Source of the DNA: Chara braunii
Taxonomy: Eukaryota; Streptophyta; Charophyceae; Charales; Characeae
Length of the DNA: 31,330 nt
Assembly: GCA_003427395.1 (NCBI GenBank)
Contig: BFEA01000038.1
Location: forward strand, 1,946,005 to 1,977,334
Direction: 5' to 3'
The notes below the pieces were generated by a model that ran no database searches, had not been told where the DNA came from, and saw nothing but the letters and a program-made list of their open reading frames with translations. A program made the position numbers and the translations under genes. Below are positions 10,035-20,215 of this stretch, one piece after another (position 1 is the first letter of the stretch; each line of letters opens with the position of its first letter).

Positions 10035-10930
10035 TCTCTTATGTATGCTTTGAATTGGTTCTTTTTTAGTAGGGTAGTGTTTAATTTGTAGTAGCCCGGG
10101 CCTTGATCCGGTCTTTTCCGGAAGGTCAATGCAATTATGCATGTCCTATGATCACAACTTGTGTATGGACTGGAGGGGAGGATTGTCGTTATTTGGAGGG
10201 CCCCCTCGAGGTCATCTGATATAGATCTATTCTTGATTTGGTCTGTCGGGCCAGGGCATTATTCCATAGGCCTGTGAAAAGTTTTTCCTTTGGATGAGAT
10301 CGACGATATGTGTCGTATACTCTCAGCGAGCTGCATAGCTCATTGATGATCCGTTCGTCTTTCTTCCATGTACCATGAGGATGGGGTAGGGGTTTGCCAT
10401 CTGTCCAGCCCCCGATTAGGGGCTGTGTTATAATCGCCTACCAGGATTACTGGGACTCCGTTAGACTAATGTTCCTTTATTTTTTCGAAAATTTTTCTCC
10501 TTGCGCAGACATCATTTGGGGCGTATAGGCACACCACACATATGAGTTCGAGCTCTAGCATCACCAGCGTCGATACCCACCTCCCTTCCGCCTGGTCCAC
10601 TGCGGAGTATACCACTTCGGCCCGTGATTCTAGTGGGACCCATATGGCCTCCCCCGCACTCCTAGGGCTGGGGGCAAATGCCCAAATTCTCTGGTATGGC
10701 CATGCCATTTTTTGTGTTCGCTGGTGTTAAGGTTAATCCGTAGTGTCAGTTCCCTGCACACAAATTATATCTGCCCATGTTTCCCCCCCTACCCCACGCA
10801 TCTGGTCCCAAACCGCTTGTGTTTTGTCTTGGTTAATTAATGTTATGCCGTTGATATTAATGGACCGCAAGTCGAGGTCTGTTGCCCACAGTAGTTGTCT
10901 CCAGTGTTTGTTTTTCTAGTGTACTGCTTC
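10035..10930 (-). pseudogene. LINE ORF2, AP-type endonuclease domain (broken)
   Basis: On the minus strand the endonuclease/exonuclease/phosphatase fold landmarks appear in order: DLRSININGITLIN at the start, ADIICVQGT (usual form DIICLQET), GRWVSTLVMLELELICVV with CLYAPND, VILVGDYNTAPNRGLD, and a C-terminal stretch ending GPGYYKLNTTLLKK. This domain nicks the chromosomal target so that reverse transcription can start. The catalytic Glu of the QET motif is Gly here, and several stops and frameshifts interrupt the frame. Just downstream in the sense direction the 2.1-kb insertion splits it from the reverse transcriptase. Confidence 0.85.
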
Positions 10931-12105
10931 TATCGGATCCATTTGATGTTGCAAGCTTCCTATAAGCGTTTTTAGTAAGTTTCGTCCCAGTTGACAGTGT
11001 TTAGTGGTTATTCATGTTTTAGGATGAAACAAAGTATTGTCAGCAGGTCCTGTTCTATCCATAATTCGCTTGGTTTCACTTTCAGGATATGCAACTCTAA
11101 TAGTTATTGGTGTGTGTACCATCTCATATCAGCGTCTTTGGTGAGATCAAACTTGTATAAGTCCTTGCTGGCAATATTGTGTGTTTGGTGTATCATTGTG
11201 TACATTTATTTTATGACCTCGAACTTGTACAAGTCAAAATGTTCAACATAGGACTGATCCCAAAAATCTATTGCATGTCCCGAGTGTCTCTCATGCAGTC
11301 TTAATATCAGCCAATCTGCTACTTCCTCCATTTTCGTTTCAATTGTGGCCTGTAATTGACCGGGCATGGTCAGGTCTGCGGGGCCTGCTATTCTTTCCTG
11401 AGCTTCCTCGTCGGAGCTTGCTTTGTTCTTTTTTTCTGAGTTCTTTGGCATTCCATTTTCTTCAGTTCCGACAGTCCTTTCAATGGCGCATTCGAACATA
11501 ATAATGTCCAGGGGGGGGGTAAGGGTGTGGAGGGTATAGGGGGAGTCTCATCCAAGTCCATTGGACTCGGTCCAAAGATCCTTTTGAAATGGTCGTGGCC
11601 TTCTGTTGGTTACGTAGTTGTCAGTTCTCGCCTATTTCGAGTTTGTTCCGCCTGATGTTGTTCCTCCTCCTCATTGTCCCTTAGTTTTGCTTTTTTGTTT
11701 TTTTTCTTGTTTTCCCTCATTCTCCTCTTAATCATCCCTCAGGTCCGTCAGACAGACTTGTTCTACCCTCTCGTCTCCTTCATTCATTTCCTCTTCCCCC
11801 AGACCTTCTTCTCCCTCCTCTTCCTCCTCCTCCCCTCCCTCCTTGTCAAGTGGCCCAAAACGATTTTCGGAACAGACTTTCATAAGTGACTCTCCACCTT
11901 TCTGTCTTGGTCCATCCTTCTGGCCAAACACCTTTTGGGGAAGTCTTTTCGATGTCATGCCTGTGCCCTTGCTGATTATTATATAATTTTTTGGGTTTGG
12001 CTCATTTTCCTCTTCCCTTTTCTCATTCACTGTGTTTTGCTCATTCTCCTTCCCTTTCCTTGCCTGTGATGTTGGTATTGTTGCATTATCATTTTATGTT
12101 CCTGC

Positions 12106-12443
12106 CTACGTAGCACCATGTTCGCATTCGGAGGCGAACGCGAACAAGCGCCCAAAACCCTCCGAACTCGAAAAAAAAAAAAAAAAAAAGTTCTCAAAAA
12201 CATCTAAAAAAAAACATATGTTATGTAAAATAACAATACAAGCAACTTTTGCCTTGTAGTCATGTTCAAATTCGTAGCCAAACATGAGTTAAAAATAAAA
12301 AATCGAATTTCTTATTTTTATTTTTATTTTTTTACCGAAAAAAATTACGTTCGCCCGAACATGTTCGCGAGCTGTTCGCGCGAACGCGCGAACACGTTCA
12401 CGCGAGCATGAAGGGGTGCGAACACGTTCGCCATGCTACGCAG
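12106..12443. mobile_element. MITE-like element with 10-bp inverted ends, hAT-type target duplication
   Basis: The left end is CTACGTAGCA. The reverse complement of the right end is CTGCGTAGCA (one mismatch). The element is flanked by a perfect 8-bp direct repeat, GTTCCTGC, at 12098-12105 and 12444-12451. Eight-base duplications are the mark of hAT-type transposons. Both subterminal regions are dense in GTTCGC/GCGAAC motifs, which in hAT elements often act as transposase binding sites. It is 338 bp with no coding capacity, so it is non-autonomous. Removing it with one repeat restores continuous LINE sequence. The central part is AT-rich with A-runs at 12171-12189. Confidence 0.8.
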
Positions 12444-13400
12444 GTTCCTGCTATGACACTCACATGTGTTTCCACTGGTTTTGGAGGCACCCACTCGTCC
12501 GGGGGTTTGGTGCTCCATTCCGGTTCTGCTTGTCTTTCCCATGTTCATCCCATCTTCTCCCCTTCCTTCTCATGATCGATAAAGAGTATTAAAGACCCAA
12601 CCTTCGTGTATAGGGTTAGTTGTTCTCCAGATGTCCATTTTGAAGGGGTCTCGTGTCAGTCTCCCTGTGATCCTCGCTTTCTTGCCTAGGTGCCGTGGGC
12701 AACCTTGTTCCGTACATAGGTGGCCGTAGGCTTTGCATTCCATACAACACGGCCTGAGCTTATGTATGGTGTAAATCTTATATTCTTGGTCGCACATCGT
12801 CGATCGAAAATGGTTGCTTGGGGGAAAAATTGAGTGTCAACATCAGATAATCATCTCTTCGGGTCACATAATTGGGGAGGGGGTCTATGAAATCGATGAC
12901 ATCAAATTTCTCCGTGAAATCCTGCACAAAGGCAGCTTGGATTTCGATGGGGATATGATAGAATTCTACCTAGAAGTGGTCTGCCATCAGTTTATCCCTT
13001 TGCTCTTTCGGTTTGGCATGCTTTTGGGGGGACTATGGGTAAATTCGGACTTTCGATCTATCACATCGGACACATCTCCATATGTCCATTTTTTTTTTTT
13101 TATCGTCTACGTACATGCTTACTGCGGTTAAGATTGTTTTTGAAACTGGGTGGAGGAGAAACGAGTCTGCTGCAATCTCCTTACTTCCTTTGAGAGCTTC
13201 CAACTTCTTCCTAATCCACCCAATTTTGTCGTTTGTGGATTTGTAACTCACGTTATTGTGTAACACCCAGTTTGGTTGCATGTTCTGTGTAAATTTTGTC
13301 CATCTCCCCCTGGCTTGCCTCCGGGAAGTGCGTGATCATAGTCCTTTCTCCCCTTGTTTTTTTACCAATTTTTCAGAAGAGGTGAGTAGTCGTGACATAA

Positions 13401-13500
13401 AGAACACGCTGGTTGAAGGAAGAACACTCAGGTTGAAGGAAGAACACACTGGTTGAAGGAAGAACACGCTGGTTGAAGGAAGAACACGCTGGTTGAAGGA
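13401..13500. repeat. Minisatellite, five 20-bp units
   Basis: Five consecutive 20-bp units of AGAACACGCTGGTTGAAGGA, the second and third with a few changes. The period is not a multiple of three, so the minus-strand LINE ORF1 frame is rotated through it. The expansion probably happened after the LINE lost function. Confidence 0.95.
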
Positions 13501-13957
13501 AGGCCATGAAGGGGGATCAACAGTTCCTGTCCAACTGTCTCCCCTCTCGATTGTCTTCTGATGGTTAATTTTTCTTGACTGGAAGGTTTTCTGACCTTTT
13601 ATGCCCATGTGGAGGAGGTGTTTGTCCCTCGCTGACCCTGTTGAGTCCCTTGCTGCCCTTGATGGCCCCCTTTCTCGTGTGGTTGTTGTATCTGTTGAGT
13701 CTCTTGCTGACTTTGATAGCCCATTTTTTCGATTGCTTCTTGTATTCGAGTTTTTTTTTGTGCTTGTTATGTCTGGGTGGTGGTCCCGGTCGTCGATGAA
13801 GATGGATCAGCCGGTGAGTGGACCTCCGGTTGTGCCGAGAGAGTCTTTGTGTTGCGTGCAACCTCATGGCTTTCTGGTAGAATATCATGGCGTTGTTTTT
13901 TCCTTCATGTGTCCTTTGCATTTTCTGCTTCCTTTTCCATGTCCGTGTCGGGGTCAT

Positions 13958-14921
13958 TTTGTTGTTCCTTCCTCTTGGATTTTTTTTTTTTTTTGAGGTT
14001 CTTTGTAATCTGTTTTTCTTTTTTGGCTCTCCCTTTTATTGTCTTCCTCTTGTTGCCCTCCTCACTCTTCCATTCCTTCTCACTTTTTTTTTTCTTTTCT
14101 TCTTATTCTTCTTCTACTATCATGGGGGTTGTAAAGTTCATATCACACTGAAGGGAGTTTGGAGTGGGGGTAAACCTCCCCTTTTATGCTGCCCGTACAC
14201 CCCCTCCACTGAGTATTAAATTTACCCGGTGTCCCGAAGCAAGCCCTGACCCTTGAGAGATGGTATACGGTTGAGATGTGCACGACATAGAAATCTGAAG
14301 GATAGAGAGATAGAGAGGACGAAGGACTAAGGCAAGTTTGTTGGCGCCTAGAGCACTGGAAGATGCCGTGGGCCGTCGGAACCATTGGGCCAAGAATAGA
14401 TTAATAGAATGACAAGCGGCGAAGGGCTGTGAGGGACTGGTAAAGGTGACCCTCCTTTCTCCAAAGAAGGAGGACCGTTAGGAAAATAATACCCTGGGCT
14501 GAGCACCGCAGGATGAAGGGGACCAACGACGTCAATAAAATAAGTGACAGGACATGGGCATATAAGAACGTAACATGTGGCCGAGAAGACCACCTGAATT
14601 CGGCATGACAAGGGTCAAACGGTCGTGAGCCAACTGACAGAACGCAGCGGACCACAAGGGAATGCCAAGGCCATGAGAAGGAGAGCCTTGACGGCCGCAA
14701 GACGCTAGAAAATAAAGGCCCTAGCATGGGGGTCACCCGAGGCAACTAACAAGAACCGCGAGATTATAGATCTCGCGGCCGGAAAGACTTGCACGCTTGG
14801 GGACATAGAAAGAGATAAGAAAATGGGGCCACCATGGGGTGGAAAATGCCAAAAGAAACCGGGACACCATGAGGAAAGGTGTCGGGGACCGTAAGGGACC
14901 AAGCAAAAATAATGGCACCGG
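13958..14921. other. Pyrimidine-rich then purine-rich unassigned DNA
   Basis: 13958-14130 is strongly T/C-rich on the plus strand. Its minus-strand reading is Lys/Glu-rich and may be the far 5' part of LINE ORF1. From about 14260 the plus strand becomes purine-rich. Long minus-strand frames through 14143-15439 are Leu/Pro/Ser-rich, as expected from the complement of purine-rich repeats. I do not accept them as genes. Confidence 0.4.
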
Positions 14922-15024
14922 CGGGACAAGTACCGGTGGGACCACCGGTGAGACAAGTGTCGGCGGGACCACTGGTTAGACAAGTGTCGGGGACTGGTGC
15001 GGGACAAGTGTCGGGGACTGGTAA
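14922..15024. repeat. Minisatellite, four GACAAGTGTCGG units
   Basis: GACAAGT recurs at 14925, 14952, 14979 and 15003 (spacings 27, 27, 24) with shared GGGACCACYGGT spacers. The units are imperfect. Confidence 0.8.
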
Positions 15025-15530
15025 TGTCCCAAGGAGAAGAGTTGTAAAGGGACATGAGAAAAAAATATTCAAATCAAGGTGCGCCATCAAGATCAAGATC
15101 TTAACGACCAAGAATATTAGCATCACAAACACTAGTGGAAGCAAACAGGATGACCAAAAGGAAAAAGGAAAGTAAAGAAATATGAGAGAAGAGATATAGC
15201 GGCAATCTGAAATATCTCGGATGAGCCACCTTGAAAAAAATGGGCTAGAGAGGCTCTATGTGAAAAATAGGCCTCCGAGAGAAAATCGGAGTAAGACAAA
15301 TCACAGTTTGGAGAAAACGGAGACAAAATGGGGCTCCCATGAGCATGAGGGAGCCACCGTGCAGTCCGAGAAATAACGGACTGCACATTGGGCATTGGAA
15401 GAACCAAAAGCAAGAGGTAAGACCTAGAAACAGACTCAACAGCTAGTTGACACTTGACATACTAGAAAAAGAAAGAAAAAGAAAAGAAAAATGAGAGAAA
15501 AATGAGGGTCTGTCAACCCACAACCTGTTG
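15025..15530. other. Purine-rich unassigned DNA
   Basis: No gene is recognised. It is A/G-rich with AGAAAAAGAAAG runs near 15462-15505, just before the rRNA-derived fragments. Confidence 0.4.
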
Positions 15531-15578
15531 TGAGAGTTTAAGTGTGAGCTTGCCCACTAGGACCAAAAAGAGGGTGAT
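15531..15578 (+). pseudogene. 25S/28S rRNA fragment A
   Basis: GAGAGTTTAAGTGTGAGC, then TTGCCCAC, GGACC and AGGGTGAT, match the conserved eukaryotic large-subunit rRNA stretch that normally reads GAGTGTGAGCATGCC and continues to AAAGATGGTGAAC. It is short and diverged and begins at the same homologous point as fragments B and C. Confidence 0.55.
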
Positions 15579-15592
15579 ATTTTCCCTAGGAG

Positions 15593-15794
15593 TACGAGGT
15601 CTGAGAGTGAGCATGCCCGTGGGGACCCAAAAGATGGTGAACTATGTCTGGGCAGAGTAGCCTAGAGGCGCTGTGGCGAAGCCCCGCTGCAATACTGCGC
15701 AAATCGTCTGTCTGGCTTGGGTGTAGGGGCGAAAGACTGCTTGAACCATCTAGAAGCTGGTTCCCTTCGAAGTTTCACTCAGGGTGACCGGAGT
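15593..15794 (+). pseudogene. 25S/28S rRNA fragment B
   Basis: This is an unmistakable piece of cytoplasmic large-subunit rRNA domain II, containing AAAGATGGTGAACTATGTCT, GCAAATCGTCTGTCTGGCTT, GGGGCGAAAGACTG, GAACCATCTAGAAGCTGGTT and CGAAGTTTCACTCAGG. Compared with the usual plant sequence it carries many substitutions and small indels, for instance CTGCGCAAATCG where CTGACGTGCAAATCG is expected. It is therefore a pseudogene fragment, not part of a working rDNA unit. No 18S or 5.8S sequence or other 25S region lies nearby. Confidence 0.9.
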
Positions 15795-15843
15795 TGAGGC
15801 GAGGCGCAACTAGAGGATGCACCGTCCGCTATCTACGATCGAT

Positions 15844-15965
15844 TGTGAGAGGTTTGAGTGTGAGTATGCCCGTGGGGATCGGAGAGATGTCGAGCTATGC
15901 CTGAGTGGAGCGAGGTCAGCGAGGGGACACTGGTGAAGGGCGCAGTGATACTGGCATGCAAAGCG
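15844..15965 (+). pseudogene. 25S/28S rRNA fragment C
   Basis: It repeats the start of fragment B with different changes: GTGTGAGTATGCCCGTGGGG, GCTATGCCTGAGTGGAGCGA, ACTGGTGAAGGGCGCAGTGA and TACTGGCATGCAAAGCG. It keeps TGCCTGAG and CTGGTGAAGG, which are closer to canonical rRNA than fragment B in places. That suggests an independent copy, not a recent duplicate. Confidence 0.85.
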
Positions 15966-16715
15966 CCCCGTTAACAGTAATAAGGGGGAAGATGTACCTG
16001 GGCGTGTTTTCGCATCAGGTACATTTGCAGGTAAGGAAAAGACGGAGATGGAGCCGGAGAGGAGGATGAGCTGAGCGGAGTGGATAGTCGAGCTCGCTAG
16101 TTCTTCAACCGTTTTGGACGATCTTACACTCGATCCCGGGGTTCTAAACCGCGACCAGCTAATTGGTAGTGTTGGTTTTATTATAAGGGTGTTAGTTTAG
16201 TTATTGTAGAAGATAGAGGGTGCGCGGAGAGGTTAAGAGGAGAGATAAGGAAAGGGGTAAAAGTGAAGTGCATGGCCACTTCCTAATAGTTTTAGGTGAG
16301 TCGAAGTGATGCGTGGGGGTTTTTGGCTATCACGAAACCAAAGGTGCTGACAAATTAGGCATGAGGGGCGTGATCTTGGAGGTATGGGCGTCCACGGCTG
16401 CGCACTGGGAAAAGTGGTACAACGATGAATCTTTTCGTTTTTCAGCGGAAAATTCATTTTCGATACTTGCTTTATTGTTTTAATTTTATTTATGCATTTT
16501 TTGTTCTTTTAGCATTGAAGAAGTGGTGTCCGTCATCCTCACGTTGCCCTTCACAATGATTCTCTTTCGTCGTCTTCTGTCCATCGTTTGTTCATGGTGA
16601 TGTATGCGGCCTTCTTGTTCCCGGGCAGTCGTCATGCTTTCCGTATTAGCGCAATACTACCCCGTGTGTCACCACGGGTTAAGTCTGGCCGATAGTGCGA
16701 CCGGATGTTTGATCG
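15966..16715. other. Unassigned DNA between rRNA fragments and microsatellite
   Basis: No gene is supported. The minus-strand frame 16233-16457 has no motif. Confidence 0.4.
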
Positions 16716-16729
16716 TTAAAGCTCGTGTG

Positions 16730-16730
<1 letters not shown>

Positions 16731-16780
<50 letters not shown>

Positions 16781-16875
16781 TGTGTGTGNNNNNNNNNNNN
16801 NNNNNNNNNNNNNNNNNNNNNNNNNNNNNNNNNNNNNNNNNNNNNNNNNNNNNNNNNNNNNNNNNNNNNNNNNNN

Positions 16876-16963
<88 letters not shown>
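16731..16963. repeat. (TG)n and (GA)n microsatellite with an assembly gap
   Basis: TG repeats at about 16731-16788, then 87 unknown bases (16789-16875), then TG repeats to 16924 that turn into GA repeats to 16963. The gap lies wholly inside the repeat, so its true length is unknown. Confidence 0.97.
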
Positions 16964-16966
<3 letters not shown>

Positions 16967-18879
16967 AGGGGGGAAAGTTAAGAAAGATAGGAAAAATCCT
17001 TACCTGTCTACATGTATCTGGCTCTGATCCAACGGAAGAGTTATCCTCACTGAGGGAGCGAGAACGAGCAAGTCCGACAAAGTATCTGTTTGGATTCTAG
17101 TGAAAGATTCATTCTGTTTTTGCTCATCCTATCAATGGAAGTAGCCTTCCTCTATCTCTCTCTCGCAACAACAATAAAAACTGACAACGCTTTAGCCCAT
17201 ACTCACATCGGGGTTTTTCTTCAATGAATCTGTCTGTTGCGGCGTATCTTCCATGTTCAGTGGAAGATTCATTCTCATTTTGCACATTTGGAGAGTAATG
17301 AAACAAGGCTTATATCCGCACGCCACTCGTCATCGAGGTCGTCATAGTTGTCATCACAGACGAAACTGTAATCTGACTACGTTGACAACCAAGTATGTTT
17401 ATATATTATGATATAAGAAATAGTAGTGTCGACGAAGGTAGTGTTAGTTTTTTGTCAGAGAGTGATACCGGAGGAGGGCGTCAAAACTTACCTGAAGTTG
17501 TCCCGCCATTCACATCACTACTTACAATCGTCGTCTCTGTCTTGGGAGACACAACAAGGATTGACAGATTGAGCACTCTTTCTTGATTTTATGAGTAGTA
17601 ATGTTCGAAGGCTCTCGTAAGCGCTGTTTTCTCAGGCTCAAGCAAACTGCAATATTTTAACAAATATTGCTGCTATGTTTTTTTTAAACTCGGGTCTGGT
17701 GTTGTTTTTTTCATCAGGCGTTGTTGTGTTGTTCACACCAAGACTGTTCTTCAAGAAGTCTGTTGCTACGACCGCAGTGAAACGTTGTTGCCCTCGTAAT
17801 AGATTGCTACTGTTTTCTCGTAGCAGATAGAGTGCAACCGGTATCTGTGGTGTGACTACAATCTGTTGGGTGCGAAGCTGCAGTCATTAGCAGGCTATTA
17901 CAACTCATTACAGTAACCACTGCTGCTTAGGACCATTACATGACCTTTGAATGTTATTATTGTGATTTTTTATGTGTTAGCAGCAGTTCAAGAGGACTGA
18001 AACCATGGGGGTTTGTGTTGCTACTCGTTTGAAGGAGACTCGTTGTTGCGCTGTGTTCTGGTTTTTTATTGTGCTTCTACCGTGTCCTCTACTGTGCTTC
18101 CCACTAAATCAGAGAGTTAGACAAAAATTGACTTTCTAGAATTAAGGATGATTTCAGAGTTGATATTTAGTCAAGTATAAATTTTGGAAACACTTTCTCT
18201 AGAGGGGGTGCTGCTGAAAATTTCTTCGTTTCGAGGAGTTAGGCTATATTTTGAAAGGGAAAATCTTTACAATTCACCCAATATAGGGGAGATGCTACCA
18301 AAATTTTCCTTATTCTTCTCACACCCATTGAAAGGTAGACTTGGAGTTAACCTTAAGAAATTTTTAGTAAGATATGATATGAGGATTCATTCTCCATACA
18401 CTTATAGTTTAGTTTTGAGAATTGGTCTGTTTTATGTTAAATGTCATCTTTCGGCCTTTTCGATTCAAGATTTGACTAGTTTCAGCATGATCCTACGACG
18501 ATCATTCTATGTTACTCTTTGATAACAGGTTGGTTACCGACCTGTCGGTTTCCGACTCGACTTTAATTCATTCTTGCCACTCAACCTAAAGGCCTTGGCC
18601 CTTGTAGGTTGAATTGTTTCTTTCGATTTTTACCCGGACTTTTGTTTTGGTGTGGTGTATTGCATGGTTAGATGAACTGTCCTTGTCGACCGACGTTGAG
18701 TCGAGCTTGGGACAGTAGCCCTCAGAGTGACGACTCGCGTACGGGTTCAATTAAGGTGTGCGACCGTGCAAACCCCCTATACTACAACGTACGAGAAACG
18801 CCCTCGGCTGGGCCACCTTTGCGATTGCAATTAAGTAGATTTCGCACGTGGTTCGGTAGCTTGACGGAGATACGTCTGT
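16964..18879. other. Unassigned DNA
   Basis: No gene is recognised. A partial internal echo occurs near 17103 and 17264 (GAAGATTCATTCT-like, each followed by TTTTGCNCAT). The AT-rich frame at 18184-18522 has no ATG at its start and no motif. The last part (18530-18879) becomes GC-richer and probably belongs to the repeat that carries the hairpin block. Confidence 0.4.
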
Positions 18880-18953
18880 CTAAGGGTGGTGACATCCCCT
18901 TGGCCAGAGGTAAGTTGTACCTCGCGTGAACCTATTCTGTCGTCGGGGTTCGT
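18880..18953 (+). repeat. Hairpin-bearing block, copy 2 (homologous to 1745-1818)
   Basis: CTAAGGGTGGTGACATCCCC, then TTGGCC, AGGTAAGTTGTACCTCGCG and TTCTGTCGTC. The stem CTAAGGG/CCCTTGG is kept with a G-U type change relative to copy 1. AGGTAAGT is an excellent 5' splice-site match and is present in both copies. It lies in a GC-rich stretch (18770-19010) that may be a retroelement leader. Confidence 0.55.
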
Positions 18954-19626
18954 GAGAGGTATGGCTGGCGCACTCGACCGCAGTAGCGAAAGCTCCACCG
19001 CAAAAAAATCCTTCACAAATCTTGCGTGACGCGGCTGGGAGGGTCCCCCTGCGGGACCGATGCGCTCGACACTGCTGCACCCAAGGCATCCTAAATAAGT
19101 GCCTACAATTATTAATCAGTCTAAGGAGCCTCAAGGTACTGCCGAGAGTTCTCAGGCCCCTCCTCGTGATCAGAATATTCACGAGGAGAGGCCGGGTGGG
19201 CCTGCACATTAAGTGGAGATCCAAATGTGTAGCGATTATAGCTGAAGTCAGAAGTACACGCATCATAAAACATTGAGGATTTATTGGCACCGAGCGGTGT
19301 TTATGCAGAAAATCCGCCTGGATGCTCTAGCGGATTAAGAAGAACCAGGCGCTGTAGATATATGAGTGAGAAGGTTTTGTCTTGTCTGATGCATACGTTT
19401 CTGATGGCCAAAGTGCTTCCAAAATAGCAGCACGAACCAACTTTGAGACATAAAGAGAGGAATCAGGATCATCGGCCTTGGGTCTTCGGTATGCTATCAC
19501 CTATCATGCAGGCAATCAAACCAGGCTGTTGTGTAGTTCCACCTCGCAATTTTCTCAGCAACTATCTGCCACCACAATCACATGTCCAACCATATGTCTA
19601 TTCAAACAAATAACTATTATGTTCAA
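18954..19626. other. Unassigned DNA
   Basis: No gene is supported. It includes a small inverted repeat at 19159-19186 (CCTCCTCGTGA with TCACGAGGAGAGG). Confidence 0.4.
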
Positions 19627-19741
19627 GGACGCTGGACCCGTTTTCCACCAGGTGCTACTACCCGCCAATAGATGGAGCCTTCCCGGGAGTGCTAGCAGTG
19701 CCTGCTCCTATAAGCATCCCTAGCATCAGCTCGGGTTGTTC
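19627..19741 (+). mobile_element. SINE copy 3
   Basis: A plus-strand copy starting GGACGCTGGACCCG, with core CCACCAGGTGCTACTACCC, then GCCAATAGATGGAGCC and end GGGTTGTTC. The tail is only A-rich (CATACAAGAATAAAAACGAG). The hairpin GCTAGCAGTGC with GCATCCCTAGC is degraded to outer pairs plus the inner TGC/GCA. Confidence 0.8.
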
Positions 19742-20126
19742 ATACAAGAATAAAAACGAGTCAGGATGATTTTTTACGTTGGTCACGAGTAGGATATCAG
19801 CAGCAAGGTCAGAGGATAAGAGGAGAGGAGAAGGCCCTTGGCCAAATCTGCCAAAAACCGTGTTGTAGCGGGCATGTTACCCAAAGGTGTAGCAAGTCTT
19901 CATTACCTTGGGCACAAACCATATAGACGGGTTTGGTGTGTTGACTCTTGGTCGAGGCCTATTCCGCCGGAGGTATTGCAAGGTGGGTGGTAAGCCATAG
20001 TAGTGCAGCCTTTTCGGCATTAGGTAGTCTCCGAAGGACATCGCAGAATTTAAACAAAGTGGATTTTGAGACTTTTTGTCCAATTACCCAGAGACCTGGG
20101 GGTAACATAACCCCCCCCTTTGTTCC
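19742..20126. other. Unassigned DNA between SINE copies
   Basis: No gene is recognised. A C-run (20111-20118) precedes the poly(T) of SINE copy 4. Confidence 0.4.
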
Positions 20127-20215
20127 TTTTTTTTTTTTTTTTTTTTTTTTAAATGGAACATGCTCCAATCTGTTCGTGGGGAGCAGCACGTGCTGGGAAC
20201 CGGGCCCAACGTCCC
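20127..20215 (-). mobile_element. SINE copy 4, short form without the hairpin
   Basis: On the minus strand it starts GGGACGTTGGGCCCGG, passes the core CCAGCACGTGCTGCTCCCC, then ACGAACAGATTGGAGC, and goes directly to ATGTTCCATTT and poly(A) (T at 20127-20150). The 3' hairpin module found in copies 1, 2, 3, 5 and 6 is absent. Either it was deleted or this is a separate subfamily. Confidence 0.8.

Larger units (their letters stand above)
6130..13957 (-). mobile_element. Decayed LINE (non-LTR retrotransposon) with two nested insertions
   Basis: Read on the minus strand, the parts come in standard plant LINE order: ORF1 with a basic N-terminus and cysteine-rich knuckle (13957-11206), endonuclease (10930-10035), then reverse transcriptase and post-RT region (7893-6130). 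Two insertions interrupt it. A 338-bp inverted-repeat element at 12106-12443 lies in ORF1. A 2129-bp insertion at 7900-10028 lies between endonuclease and reverse transcriptase. Endonuclease-side coding reads up to GDV-like ...AYIRDVWG at the CATACG repeat, and LINE-like sequence resumes right after the other CATACG, which argues for one element, not two. Many stops and frameshifts make it non-functional. The C-terminal zinc domain is missing. Confidence 0.75.
11206..13957 (-). pseudogene. LINE ORF1, nucleic-acid-binding protein (broken)
   Basis: On the minus strand this has a Lys/Arg-rich start (13957-13565). Next are a repeat-bearing Ser/Arg stretch and a segment that reads like the plant LINE DUF4283 region (FYHIPIEIQAAFVQDF, then DVIDFIDPLPNYV, near 12990-12860). 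A cysteine-rich knuckle follows (CCMECKAYGHLCTEQGC, about 12700-12752), and then an acidic charged tail (12030-11728 and 11499-11206). ORF1 proteins coat LINE RNA. The knuckle spacing is C-x2-C-x4-H-x6-C, or x1 if Cys11 is used, so it is off the standard CCHC spacing. Frameshifts, stops, a 20-bp minisatellite and a 338-bp insertion break it. Confidence 0.65.

Noticed and set aside
13401-13500. CRISPR-like array
   Set aside because: The 20-bp units are directly abutting with no spacers, and the genome is eukaryotic. It is a minisatellite.
14143-15439. Long overlapping minus-strand ORFs rich in Leu, Pro and Ser
   Set aside because: They are complements of purine-rich repetitive DNA, are open in several frames at once, and show no motif.
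15593-15794. Part of a working rDNA unit
   Set aside because: Only one short region of 25S is present, three times, with many substitutions and indels at normally invariant positions.
18184-18522. 112-residue plus-strand ORF
   Set aside because: It starts at TTG, not ATG, lies in AT-rich DNA, and shows no domain or repeat of protein character.
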